From Pseudo-nitzschia pungens (taxonomy: Eukaryota; Bacillariophyta; Bacillariophyceae; Bacillariales; Bacillariaceae), in NCBI GenBank assembly GCA_037355855.1, contig CM074765.1:2294001-2358000 (forward strand): DNA of 64,000 nt, in the 5' to 3' direction. Made by a program: the position numbers and the translations under genes. The stretch's first letter is position 1, and every line of letters begins with the position of its first letter. A model generated the notes under the pieces. It made no database searches. It was not told the origin of the DNA and saw nothing but the letters and a program-made list of their open reading frames with translations. Positions 41,231 to 51,265 of the stretch are shown here, piece after piece.

Positions 41231-42839
41231 ATGAGCAACAACCGTGCACCCTCTGTGCATGGTGTCGGATTTCTTGCACAACTCGTTATGTTCATGATGA
41301 TGCCAATTCTGAGAAGACATGTATTCATGCCTCGATGTCACGCGTTTGCTTTTGACGGTAGTAGGAGGCAGCGGCAGATGTCGAGAAGCTCTAATGCTGT
41401 TTGCTCGAAGTCTTGGAATGGTAACAGCAATAGCTTTTACCACAATCCTTGGTGTATTCGAGGTGGCGAGTCTTCGTCGTCTCCAACGACAGACATGCTC
41501 ACGGCGGGAAGGGAGACAAAGACAAAATTGTCCAGTACAGCATCCCCCTTGAGAGAACCTAGCAGCTCTATTGACGAAAACAGTGACTTTGAGAGAAGGG
41601 CACTAGAATCACTAACGATTGCGTCGGGAGGGACAATTCCGGCAGTATTTAAGTCGTTTGGGGGCTTGACTTACAGAGAGTCGTCATCGATTTCCAAATC
41701 ATCCTCGTTGTTCCGCGTGGTTTTTATACTTGGTGGCCCAGGTAAGACATGTACCCTTCATTTCTGACCTACCGGTACGAATATCCGCAAGAACGAAGAA
41801 AATTCTAACTGTATTTTCGAACCTTCATGGTGCAACCGAAAATCTATGATTTCTTCGAATTGTCCTGAACTTTGTCGCATCGTAACACAATCAAGGTGCT
41901 GGGAAAGGAACCCAATGTGAGCTTTTGATTGAAAATTATCCTTGTCATCATTTATCGGCGGGACAATTACTGCGAGATGAAGCCGAGAAGAAGGATGGAT
42001 CTTCGGAACACGCAGCGTTGATTGAAGAGTGCCTTGTGGCTGGAAAAATTGTACCGGTAGAAATATCCTTAGCGCTTTTACAAAATGCCATGCGCGAAGT
42101 CGAAGGAAACGAGTCTCTTATTTTTCTGATTGATGGGTTTCCCAGGAACTTTGACAACTTGGAGGGATGGACACGGTGTATGACAAGAGATGAAGATAAT
42201 GACAACTCAAATCTTGATGCCGCCGCTGTTTGGGGAGTCTTGTCTTTTGATTGTCCCCTGTCAATTTTAGAGGAAAGAGTAATGCAGCGTTCCAAAGATT
42301 CAGGTAGATCTGATGATAACTTGGAAAGTTTACGAAGACGCTTCAAGACTTTTCGAAGTGAAACAGTACCTGTTGTGGACACTTTGAAGATTATAGACGA
42401 AAAAACGTCATCTGCGCTCAAGGTTGTTGAAATCGAAGGACAGAAGTCACTGGAGGAAGTTTGGAAAGAAACACAAACGAGTATGAACTCGTTTATCGCG
42501 AATGACGTACTATCTGCCAACATGAAACTTTTAGAGGCAGTTGCAAACAATGATGTAGATTCTTATCGCGCTCTATGCGCCGATGAGATGTTTTCCGAAA
42601 CAGAAGGTAACATTACCAAAAACAACCAATCTGTTATGGAAGCTCAAGAAGCGGAAGGAGATCATCACTTCGTAGATATCAAAGTAAAATGTGCCGAAAT
42701 CACGTTCATTACGGGGAAAAAGGTAACCATCAGCTATGACCGCACTTCAGACTCTGGCACTACGTTTCGAGAAAACAGGGTTTGGTCACACCAAGGACCA
42801 AAAGGTTGGAGATTGGTGCATTTTTACAGAGGCGAATAA
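41231..42839 (+). CDS. UMP/CMP-kinase-like protein fused to NTF2-like domain, plastid-targeted?
   Basis: Two exons (41231-41741 and 41896-42839) encode 484 residues. Splicing rebuilds the P-loop GGPGAGKGTQC (about residues 168-178). The nucleoside monophosphate kinase core follows: HLSAGQLLRDE, FLIDGFPRN, and a lid (SGRSDDNLESLRRRF, about residue 310) that matches UMP/CMP kinases better than adenylate kinases. It would convert UMP or CMP to the diphosphate with ATP. Residues about 372-484 are a separate domain (ANMKLLEAVANNDVDSYRAL to WRLVHFYRGE) resembling the CaMKII-association/NTF2-like fold. The N-terminus has a hydrophobic segment (about 12-27) and then CHA-FAF (36-41), like the diatom ASAFAP signal, so import into the plastid is likely. 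About 120 residues between signal and P-loop are unassigned. Confidence 0.85.
41742..41895 (+). other. Intron of the kinase gene
   Basis: This 154-nt intron has gtaag at its 5' end and aatcaag at its 3' end. It is placed because removing it joins GGPG to AGKGTQC in frame, restoring an exact P-loop; without splicing the frame ends ten codons later. Confidence 0.9.
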
Positions 42840-44063
42840 TGGACATTATATTATTAGAATCCACTTCAATTACTCATAACATGATCCGTTCGCTGCTGTA
42901 TCGATGTTCAGATTCATTGTAGCCGAATCCAGTGAATAATCATGATCAGAGATGAAGTTTTACCAGAGAAGTCAACACAACAAATTGATTTCAAGACGAT
43001 CGACCCCAATGGTACGAACGATTATTATTTTTCGAAGGACGTACTCGTACCGGTCAAAAATTATAATGAAGCAACTTTTTGTGAATGAAGCAAGTTGGTG
43101 ACAGAATGTTTCCCTTTAGTGATAACTCCGCATATCGCATATACACCATCTCTGTTCAAAGTAAAGACATGGTCTTTGAGCTAACAGTCTACTATAATGC
43201 TCTATTCACTTCTAAACACCTTTGCTTATTCTTATAAAAAATTGGTAAGCTCACGAACAACACAGGACGAAGCCAAAAATGGGGTGTTTTTCGAGTGACA
43301 GCTTTGAGTCGGCCGGCTTGCTGGCAATACTGCGTGCATGACGTTATATGGAAAGAGCATGATAATAATATTTTTATGATTCATACACATTTTTTAGTAC
43401 TAATGGACAGATGGACCAATATACTTTTTGACGGGTAAGTTACCGGTATGTGATTCGACGTTCCTCAAAAACTTGTTCTTAGACCGGGTACATACCGTAC
43501 GTAACGCCTGTCTGACCCACGTGTAGTACGTACAACGTATAGTAATTTCTATGGAGCTCGTAAGATCTTACGTAAACCTTAAGACTTACCGTTACATACG
43601 TCGTTCGTAAAGGATCAATCCGTCTTTCATCAAAATCTCCGGTTCCACGCGTAAATTTCCACGTGGAGTTAACGAGTAACTTAGCTGTGTTCCGGGAATT
43701 AGAGTTTTAAAATAATAATGATAACAAAATACGTACAGTAAGTTACGAAGTAACTTAAAATAATGGTAAACCTTACCGGTACCGGTAATCTTAGGAGTGA
43801 AGGTGCCAGGTAGAAGTTACTGATGATGATCCGTGCCTGTATCTACCGTGCGTTTTATATGGGTAAGGTTACTGTACTGATAATGGTCAAACCTACAAGT
43901 ATGTCGTGCAGGCACGATGCATTTCACGGTGAAAAAAGGTAGGTCGATAGATCATCTTCCGACAGGAACACAGCGATAACCCATTAGATTGCGTTTCACT
44001 TTTTGGCAAACCAGACCGTCTTGTCCATTCTTCCTTCCTTGACCAGGACCCTCAACTTCAACC
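42840..44063. other. Intergenic between the two host genes
   Basis: No ORF or RNA gene recognised. From about 43430 to 43900 it again carries the mosaic of gtac, taccggta, gtaagttac and ccttaccggtacc words seen at 40226-40900, so this sequence type flanks the kinase gene on both sides. Confidence 0.5.
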
Positions 44064-44795
44064 ATGCTACGACGAGTCTTGCTCTATGGTCCGATGGCAC
44101 TTCTAGTTTGCCTTCTGCAATTGAACGGGATCCACGGAGGATTACGCGAAGGGACCAAAATGGGTAACGATGCCAGAAAAAGAATTCAAGGCAGCGAACC
44201 AAATGCTGCCAACGGAATGACGAGAGAAATGTTTCTCATGAAGGATAAAACATGGGAATTACAACCAGCAGACTTCAGTTGCATCGAGGATCTAAAGCTA
44301 CGACGCCATTGCCAAAAGTTTTTGAATCATCCAGTTCAACTGAAGCTTTCGAATCGACAAGGAAAATTTGGTTTACGAGCCCAGGGTCAGCTGCAATCTG
44401 GGAAGCGCTTGAGAGGATTTTGGAGGCAATCGACAACTAGCCCGAGTGGAGAAGATTTCACAAAACTTAGCTATGACGAAGCTGTCAAGAGACGATTAAC
44501 TACAATCGAATTCGAGGTTCAGTTGCCTCCAACAGACAAAAAGTCAAGAAAGCTTCCTTCTGTCATTTATAGCATTGCTGTCGAAGCCGCGTCTATGAAC
44601 CCGAAGGCAATGGTTCCCCGAGGCTCTGGTACTGTGAAAGTACTTCCTGATGGGCATGGCGACGATGTAGAGTTTACTTCGTTGAATGCAGGCAAAGCTT
44701 ATGTCGGTCAACCCATGAGAAGTGGCATTGTCGACCCGGGATGGGCCAAAGGGCGTCTGATCTTTCGCAAGGGTAGACCAACAGGATCTGTTTAA
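44064..44795 (+). CDS. Secreted or membrane-targeted protein of unknown function
   Basis: This 243-residue single-exon ORF starts MLRRVLLYGPMALLVCLLQL, a clear signal peptide (basic start, hydrophobic core about 5-20, probable cleavage after NGIHG). The mature part is basic and has no motif I recognise. It contains a short Cys pair (SCIEDLKLRRHC, about residues 73-84) and segments that read like beta-sheet (TTIEFEVQLPP, VIYSIAVEAAS). The end, WAKGRLIFRKGRPTGSV, is basic. The start is the first ATG, with aaccATG context. The presence of a signal peptide and continuous codons supports a real gene; function is unknown. Plastid import is not suggested, since no AF motif follows the signal. Confidence 0.7.
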   Translation: MLRRVLLYGPMALLVCLLQLNGIHGGLREGTKMGNDARKRIQGSEPNAANGMTREMFLMKDKTWELQPADFSCIEDLKLRRHCQKFLNHPVQLKLSNRQGKFGLRAQGQLQSGKRLRGFWRQSTTSPSGEDFTKLSYDEAVKRRLTTIEFEVQLPPTDKKSRKLPSVIYSIAVEAASMNPKAMVPRGSGTVKVLPDGHGDDVEFTSLNAGKAYVGQPMRSGIVDPGWAKGRLIFRKGRPTGSV

Positions 44796-45879
44796 TAACA
44801 TTGATTCCAGTCCAAATTATTTCCTGAACGCTACAGATTTTTCATGGACAATATTTATGGCAACAGATCAATTCAGTTGAATTCCGGTAGAAAGATTGTT
44901 GTTCCGCTTCACAAATAATAATACAAAGGAGTTACGACGTATTCGCTCCTTATGATGTATTCAATATCGCTTTTGAATTGATTCATGAATGGAATACGAG
45001 GTTTCATATTCGAATTGTGAGAACGCTCAAATCTGCTGAGAACACATACAACGCACGTGAAATAGAGGAACCAATGAAAACGTGATACCGAACCAGTAGC
45101 AATCCTTATGAATTTGAATGATCTATGCTTTTGTGCAATAAAACTTTTACACTTCTTATTTGAGGTCCACAAAACTACAAAATATATGAGTGAAACTTCC
45201 ACAGGTTTCGCATACTTAGGAGAGTTGTTACAAAGGGTAATGCATTCCATCAGTGTTGCTTTCCATGATGATTCCTTCCTACGTGCAATGTGTGCTGGGC
45301 TAGTGGAATGATTTGCAAGAGTTTTGGGCTTTGTTTAGATCAACTACTAGCAACAAATAACAGCTATTTGAAGACAATGAAGAATTAGGTACCTTAAAAT
45401 TACCTTCTTAACCATATTTGTTTGTCAGCAAAGGGTAGGAAATAACCTCAACAATAGTAGAACACAGAGTGGTAAGTTTGGAACTACAATGCACTTACCA
45501 TTGACACTGCAGCGACGTGGCTGGGTTCACTACTGTAGCGCCTTCCCTGGAGATATGTTGAAGACATCACAACTGTAAAAAGCATGGCTGATTTTACTTC
45601 TTGCACAAATTCAGAAGAAAGTAGGCAGACAAGTATGCGCAGAGGATACTCCAGTAGGATTTGCAATGGTTGGACTCATTGAAATGGAATGCAGCTAGGG
45701 CTGCAAGCTGATAGGTTGAAAGGCAAGCTTGGGAATATCAATAGCAAGCAGACTGATTGAGGTGATATTCTGATATTTAATCGCTGAATTGACCTATGAC
45801 TTGTCAAAGCAATCAGATTTCTTATTTTGGCTATCCAAACATTTTGATGGAACCAGTCAGACTTTAGGCGTATAGTTTT
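44796..45879. other. Intergenic, no feature recognised
   Basis: About 1.1 kb downstream of the secreted-protein gene. Short frames occur on both strands, but none is conserved with anything else in the window. It ends at a gypsy relic. Confidence 0.45.
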
Positions 45880-46130
45880 ACAGAGGAAGCTGTCACCCTT
45901 GAGCATATCATTGAAGGTATCATTATCTCTAAATCAAAAAAAGAAAGATATCAAACAAAAGCAACCACCATGCCTCTTGCTCCAATGAATTTGAATACTA
46001 GTACAGCACTGCTGACTGGAGTAACACATAGAGGTAACTCCTGGAAAGGGAGGGAAAGGAATGTACAGAAATGAGCCCTTGAATGTAAAATTGTGTGCTA
46101 TTGAGTTTTCAAACCAAAAGGATTCAATTG
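45880..46130 (+). pseudogene. Relic of gypsy gag end and gag-pol spacer
   Basis: The segment around ccatgcctcttgctccaatg, cagcactgctgactgg and gaaatgagccc matches the post-gag region of F, G and H (for example 3340-3470 and 32460-32580). The preceding GIIISKSK matches the end of the F gag. It is in plus orientation, unlike element K next to it, so it is an independent older fragment. Confidence 0.7.
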
Positions 46131-46233
46131 AGAAACTTTGTAGGTTTGATCAATTATCTATTTGTAAAATACTTAAGAAGACCGACTCCGTCTAACGGTC
46201 GGAATTGCATCAGAACTTCAAGGAGAAGATTGA

Positions 46234-48262
46234 TCAATTCATATGATTGAATAACAACTGATACTCAGGAGTGAGTGAGTGACTCATGACTGGAGTGTCT
46301 GTACATTGCTCAGTCTTCCACACTGAGGAAATCTTATGGTTTTGCAATTGCTTTGCAAGGAATAAGATGACGGAACTAATGCGTTTGTGTTCAAGACCAT
46401 GTTGAATGGTGACAGTCTTGTTGGTGTGAACTTGTAGGATGGGATAAGGACCATCACAAATGAGATCATGTTTGTTGCAATCATGTTTAGCGACAAAGAC
46501 GTGTTGTCCAACAAGGAATTCATGAGAAGAGCATTTTTTGTTGACACAAAGAAGACGAGTGTCAATTTTGGCTTGGCGATGCTTGGTGAGCGTGAGAATG
46601 TCGGCGCGGAGGGGGATGTTAAGGAGGATATCGTGGTTGAATATGAGAGCACCAGGGGAAAAGTTGCCAAGAGTGGAGACAGGGTTGCAACGGAGGGTGT
46701 GCATGGCTGTGACAAGAGCTTTGCCAACAAGGGAAGCTTCTTGATTGGAGTTGGTAGGGGGTTTGAGATTGATTGAGTGCAGATGATTTGGCCGATGATT
46801 TTATGGGAACATTTGATGATACTGTTGGTGGTAGAGGTATGAGGAGAAATGTTGATGGGTTTAATTCTGGCGTAGTCAAGGGGGAATTGAAAGTCGTGAC
46901 TATGGAATTTGGGACCGTGGTTGTGGACAATGCAAACGGGGCGAGGGTAACGAGAGAGCCAACAATTTTTGAAGAGTTGACAGATGTTATCAGCGGTTTT
47001 AGGACCGGAGATGCAAACAATATCAGTGAGATTGGTGACTGGGTCAATGCAGGTGAGAGCATTGAAGTGAAGATAGATATTGTTGACTTTGACTGTCCAA
47101 GGGCCAATACAATTGATGTGGACTTCGGACCAAGGAAGTAGAGGAGCTGTGCGTGGAGTAAGTTGACCTGCGGGTTTGTTAAAGGTGCGGACTAACAGGC
47201 AGATGAGGCAGTTAGAAATGAAATTGTGACAAACAAGGCAAAGATTGGGATGATAGAAATGACGGCGGAGAAGAGCTTCTAAGCAATCCATGCTGGTAGA
47301 GTGGACAGTGATTTTGTGATACCATGTGACGAGAGGTTCGAGCATTGCTGTGGGGACCATGATTTTCCATGAAGATTTGTCAGTGAGGGAGTCATAGCAA
47401 CAAATAATATTGTGTTGTTCAAGAGACTGGGAGAAGTAACGGGGGGTCAGTTTTGGGTAGGCGGAGGAGATGGGAATTGTTCTGCTGGTAAGTGTGAATG
47501 GTTGCAAAATGAAAGGGCAATCTGCCTTGAGGGTCAAATCAAGGGTGTACTAGATAGCTGTCTTTGACAGGAGGACTTTCAGTCAATGTTTTACATAATG
47601 GTGTCACCATAAGGCATTTTGGAAGAATGAAAAGCGTCATTCTTGTCGTCAAGGGAAAAATCAAAATCACCATGTGCAAAATAGGAGGCAAGGGAGGAAG
47701 GTGTGCAACTGAGAGAGTCAGCAACTGTGTTTTTGGGACCTTTGATGTAATGATAGGTGGGGTTGAATTCTTCAAGGATGAGTTTCCAGCCAAGGACACA
47801 TTGAGTATTGGAGGTAGTGAGCTTGTAGGTGAGATTTTTGTGATCAGTGTAGACATGAATGATGGCACCAAGGAGCATGGAACAAAATTCTTTGAAGATT
47901 TTGACAATGGAGAGGAGTTCTTTTTTGATGGTTGTGTAGTTGATCTGAGCTATGTTGAGTTTGCGTGCATAGTTAGTGACAGGGCAGCCTTTTTGTTTGA
48001 TGATGGCGCCAAGTTGGAAGTCAGAGGCATCAGTGAAGATGTGGAATTTGACATTGTGGTCAGGGTATGCGAGCATGGTTTTGACTGACACGAGAGATTT
48101 CATGTCTTTGAAGGCTTTTTGACATTGGGCATTCCATAATATGTGACAAGGCCAAAAAAGGCGCAAAGTTATTTGAGGTTCTTGGGAGGTTGTATTGCGA
48201 GGATAGCTTTGATTTTCTTGGACCATGGTTTGACTCCTCTGGGGGTGAGCCAGTGTCCAAGG
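46234..48262 (-). pseudogene. pol: Pol of decayed gypsy element K (RNase H, integrase)
   Basis: On the minus strand the frame begins at the D insertion with LGHWLTPRGVKPW (end of the RT connection). RNase H is readable with its acidic residues (FTDASDFQLG, IKKELLSIV, VYTDHKNL; about 48060-47790). The integrase follows from about 47537: the zinc region is recognisable (WYHKITVHS to SNCLICL), but the three catalytic positions read HINCIGPW, HNHGPKF and SIIKCSH where B has HVDLIGPW, HDNGGEF and AICERVH. That is D to N, D to N and E to K. Several frame changes occur. The element is distant from A to D in sequence and clearly dead. Confidence 0.85.
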
Positions 48263-48568
48263 TGTAACACTCTAAGGTAGAAATTCGGAGTAACATTAAA
48301 TTGTGTGTTATTTCATACTTTATGAGATGGGATTCAATTTAAAGAGAGACAATAATGAGCGATGATGTCATCGCGACCTCCTCATATAATCTACATCCTT
48401 ATATACCATATATCTTGTATGTAACCTTAATCATATGATTGCTCCTTCCTGAGTGCTTGTCTATACATACCGGATGCCCATACATGAATAGCTTTATATT
48501 TGATTCCCATGTGGGATTTGGTTAATAATTATTCATTCGTAACTACTAGCATGCGCTAGCATGTTACA
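48263..48568 (-). repeat. 3' LTR of element D
   Basis: On the minus strand this 306-bp LTR starts TGTAACATGCTAGCG and ends GAGTGTTACA. It resembles the LTRs of A. It borders the K pol at 48262; the five bases there (caagg) should be its duplication, but the 5' LTR of D is not visible. Confidence 0.85.
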
Positions 48569-49795
48569 TAGTGCCTCAAAATTGAACGAATCCCACAGTT
48601 AAGCCATCTCGTGACTCACAGAACAATTTGAGTCATCTGATTGGCTTAACTGAAGATTGGGGGATTCATCTGACGAAGACTCTGATCAATTCGGTTGAGT
48701 CAATTCCTGATATGGGGTGATCTTTCGGATGTTCACTGTTTCAACCACTGAAGGAGATCTTTGCAGTTTCACAGTCCCATTCGAATTGAATTGTGTGATC
48801 AAAAAGGGACCGGTCTTCCTAGGTTGCAGTTTATCTGGGTCCGGCTCTTTTGTCGTTCTACCACTTGGGGTCCTCACTCTCTGATGGAGGCGACGTTAAA
48901 GTCTGGTTACAGACTGAGTAATTTAGTATCACCTTTGGTGATTAAAGTTATTTAAATACATATATTATTATTATTATCTGGGTCCGGCTCTTGCATCCAT
49001 ACCTTGTCCTTGACTTGGAAGGTATGATTGATTCTCTTGGCATTATCTCTGAGCAGGTTCTTGTTAATCCCTTGTTGCCTGAGTTGCTGCAAGGCTAAAA
49101 GATTAGAGGTCAGTGGTAGATTAACCAACATGTCTTAATTGAATACCAGTGACCCTGGGGATGCTTTTAGAGCAGCATTGACACCACACCTGGAGGCATG
49201 CATGCATGTTGATAGAGCATTATCCATGAGCTGACTAGCTCTGGTATTGGCTTGTGGCAGATTAACATGTACCAGAACTCTGAGAATATCAGCAACTATA
49301 TGATGGACTCTCTCGCAGATGGCATTAGACTGGGGGTTCTTGACTGTGGTAGGAGTGGACTGAATCCCATACTGCTTAAGTGTGGTCTGGAACTCAGCTC
49401 CTAGGAATTCTCCTCCATTGTCATGGACGCATCTGATAGGTCTTGGGTATCTTGAGAGCCAACAGCTCTTGAATTGATCTGATACATGCTGGGCGGACTT
49501 GTCCCTGATTCAGATGATTTCAAGGAGGTTAGTGACTGGATCAATTCAAGTTAGGGCTTTGAAGTTATAGTTCTTGCCTTGGGCAGTAATCTTTTAGATG
49601 GGCCTATTAGATTGACATGCACTTCATTGAATGGTGATAGTGGAGCTTCTTTTGGTGGGAGCTTCCCATACTTGGAGTGCTGGTTCTTGTATTTGATGCA
49701 GTTGTCAGGGCAAATGTAGGATTTGCATAAGCTGGATAAGTTATTGGCATAGAATCTTGCTGAGATAGTTTGATATAGCCTGGTGCATCCACAAT
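48569..49795 (-). pseudogene. pol: Integrase part of element D pol
   Basis: The minus-strand sequence matches the integrase of A and B from the zinc region to the C-terminal end. Landmarks are the complement of NAICERVHH (about 49325), the catalytic DNGGEF region (about 49415) and the GPF-type end with TVKLQRSPSVVETVNIRK (about 48740). A LINE tail (LINE4) interrupts it at 48850-48975. Stops and frame changes are frequent in the 49500-49600 part (for example near LLPKARTITS). It is a relic. Confidence 0.82.
48850..48975 (+). mobile_element. LINE4, severely 5'-truncated LINE tail
   Basis: These 126 bp equal the last part of the LINE 3' UTR: ttgtcgttctaccacttggg, the two stem-loops, and an ATT-repeat tail (ending atattattattattat). 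A 17-bp duplication, atctgggtccggctctt, flanks it (48833-48849 and 48976-48992) in the integrase of D. It shows that only the extreme 3' end of this LINE is needed for insertion. Confidence 0.9.
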
Positions 49796-50124
49796 TGTGA
49801 CGGGCTAGCGTAGCTAGCAGTCACGATTGAATAATTGACTGAATCCCATATGGGAATCGAATATTATATATATATATTCAGTCATGAATACATTTCAACA
49901 TGTGTTCTAATTATTATGGTCGAGTCCCAGAAGGTGATATATGCCTAATCGTGGGAACCGACAATGAATCAACATTTATGGCAAGAGCATGCCAAAATGT
50001 GGCTATGCTCGCGACCTCAAATTTAATATGTTTCCATTCTTAATTCCCGTAACAATATTTCCGTAAAGTATCTAAACATTCACAATTTCATACCACTCCG
50101 TGATTTCTACTCTAGACCGCAACA
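49796..50124 (+). repeat. 5' LTR of element C
   Basis: This 329-bp repeat runs from TGTGACGGGCTAGCG to CCGCAACA and is followed by cagtaattactg. It is older than B's LTRs judging by its differences from 55229-55557. Confidence 0.93.
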
Positions 50125-50244
50125 CAGTAATTACTGTTTGTGCTTTACAGTAGAAACAGTAGAACTCAGTACTGAATTGCAAACAATCCAATAAACCTCC
50201 CTTATCCTCAACAACAGAGGCACCCCGTATCTCCAACAAGCAAC

Positions 50245-51265
50245 ATGGCCGGAATCTACAGAGACCCGCCAATTGCCTACAAGAGCTCCTTCGATAGCTC
50301 CAAACCAAAGCTTGTAACCCTATCGGTCTACGACTCCAAAGACCGTCAAGGTGCCCCTGTTCACTGACAAGGGGGGACTAGAAGAACTCCTTCACACCAA
50401 AGAAGCCTATCTGAACGCTGCAGAAGACCTTTCCATTCCTGACTCTGCTCTCATTCGATACTTCGGCCGATGCCTATGCGTCGGCGCTCAGACTAAGTGG
50501 AGAGCACTGACGTGAGCAACTTGCGCCAACAACCAACGAGTATATCCGCTCACGAGAGAAGGATACACCTCAGCCTTCCAAGCCTTTATCAAGCTCTACT
50601 GCAACGCCGAAGATGCCAGGGACATCATGCATGTCTATCTCCGAGGTAGTGCCTGCAAGAAGAAGATCGAATCCACCTGCAAGGATCACACTGATCGAAT
50701 TATGACCTTAATCAAGTACTCAGCCAAACTACATGGATTCACATCCAACCTGGACCACTTGCAGACACTAACAATTCTCCTCCACAGCTACCCAAATAGC
50801 TGGATCGAAGACTATGTGCGCATCCACCTAAAGCTTATGCCAGAGACCACTTCCCAGTTCATTGTGGACCACATGAGCAGCCTCGATCGACTCAGCAAGC
50901 AGAAGAGCAACAAGAATAGTGGAAGACGCTCGAACAATTCCAACAATCGCAAACGCTCTGGTCCAACCAACAAAGCCAACCAGAACAAGAACAAGAAGAA
51001 ATCCAATCCATGCAGAATCCAGGGACACAACCACGATTGGTCCGAATGCCTGAAGAACAAGTTCTCCAAGAATTACAACAAGGGCTCCGGCAACAAGAAC
51101 AACCACAGCTCTAACACTGAAACCTTTTATTCTCAGTGCCACGAGACCCCTGGAAGCAACGAATCATTCCAAGCCCACATGAGAGCAGCAATGGAATCCT
51201 ACCATGAAGAACATGGAGGCCGAACTGAAAGGAGCATAGATGGTGAGCTTGTTTGGCTCCCATGA
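50245..51265 (+). pseudogene. gag: Gag of element C
   Basis: MAGIYRDPPIAYKSSF starts at 50245. Near 50340 a small deletion around SKDRQGAPVH throws the frame into a TGA, and another stop lies near 50517 (gcactgacgtgagc). From about 50580 the correct frame is open to the end: RDIMHVYLRGSAC, FIVDHMSSLDRL, a basic Asn/Lys/Ser linker, CRIQGHNHDWSEC (C-x4-H-x-H-x4-C) and ERSIDGELVWLP before TGA (51263-51265). Only the C-terminal ~210 residues are intact. The TGA is followed without frame change by pol. Confidence 0.85.

Noticed and set aside
46468..48088. Plus-strand ORFs rich in Val, Asp and Gly (for example MIGGVEFFKDEF)
   Set aside because: They are antisense shadows of the K pol RNase H and integrase.
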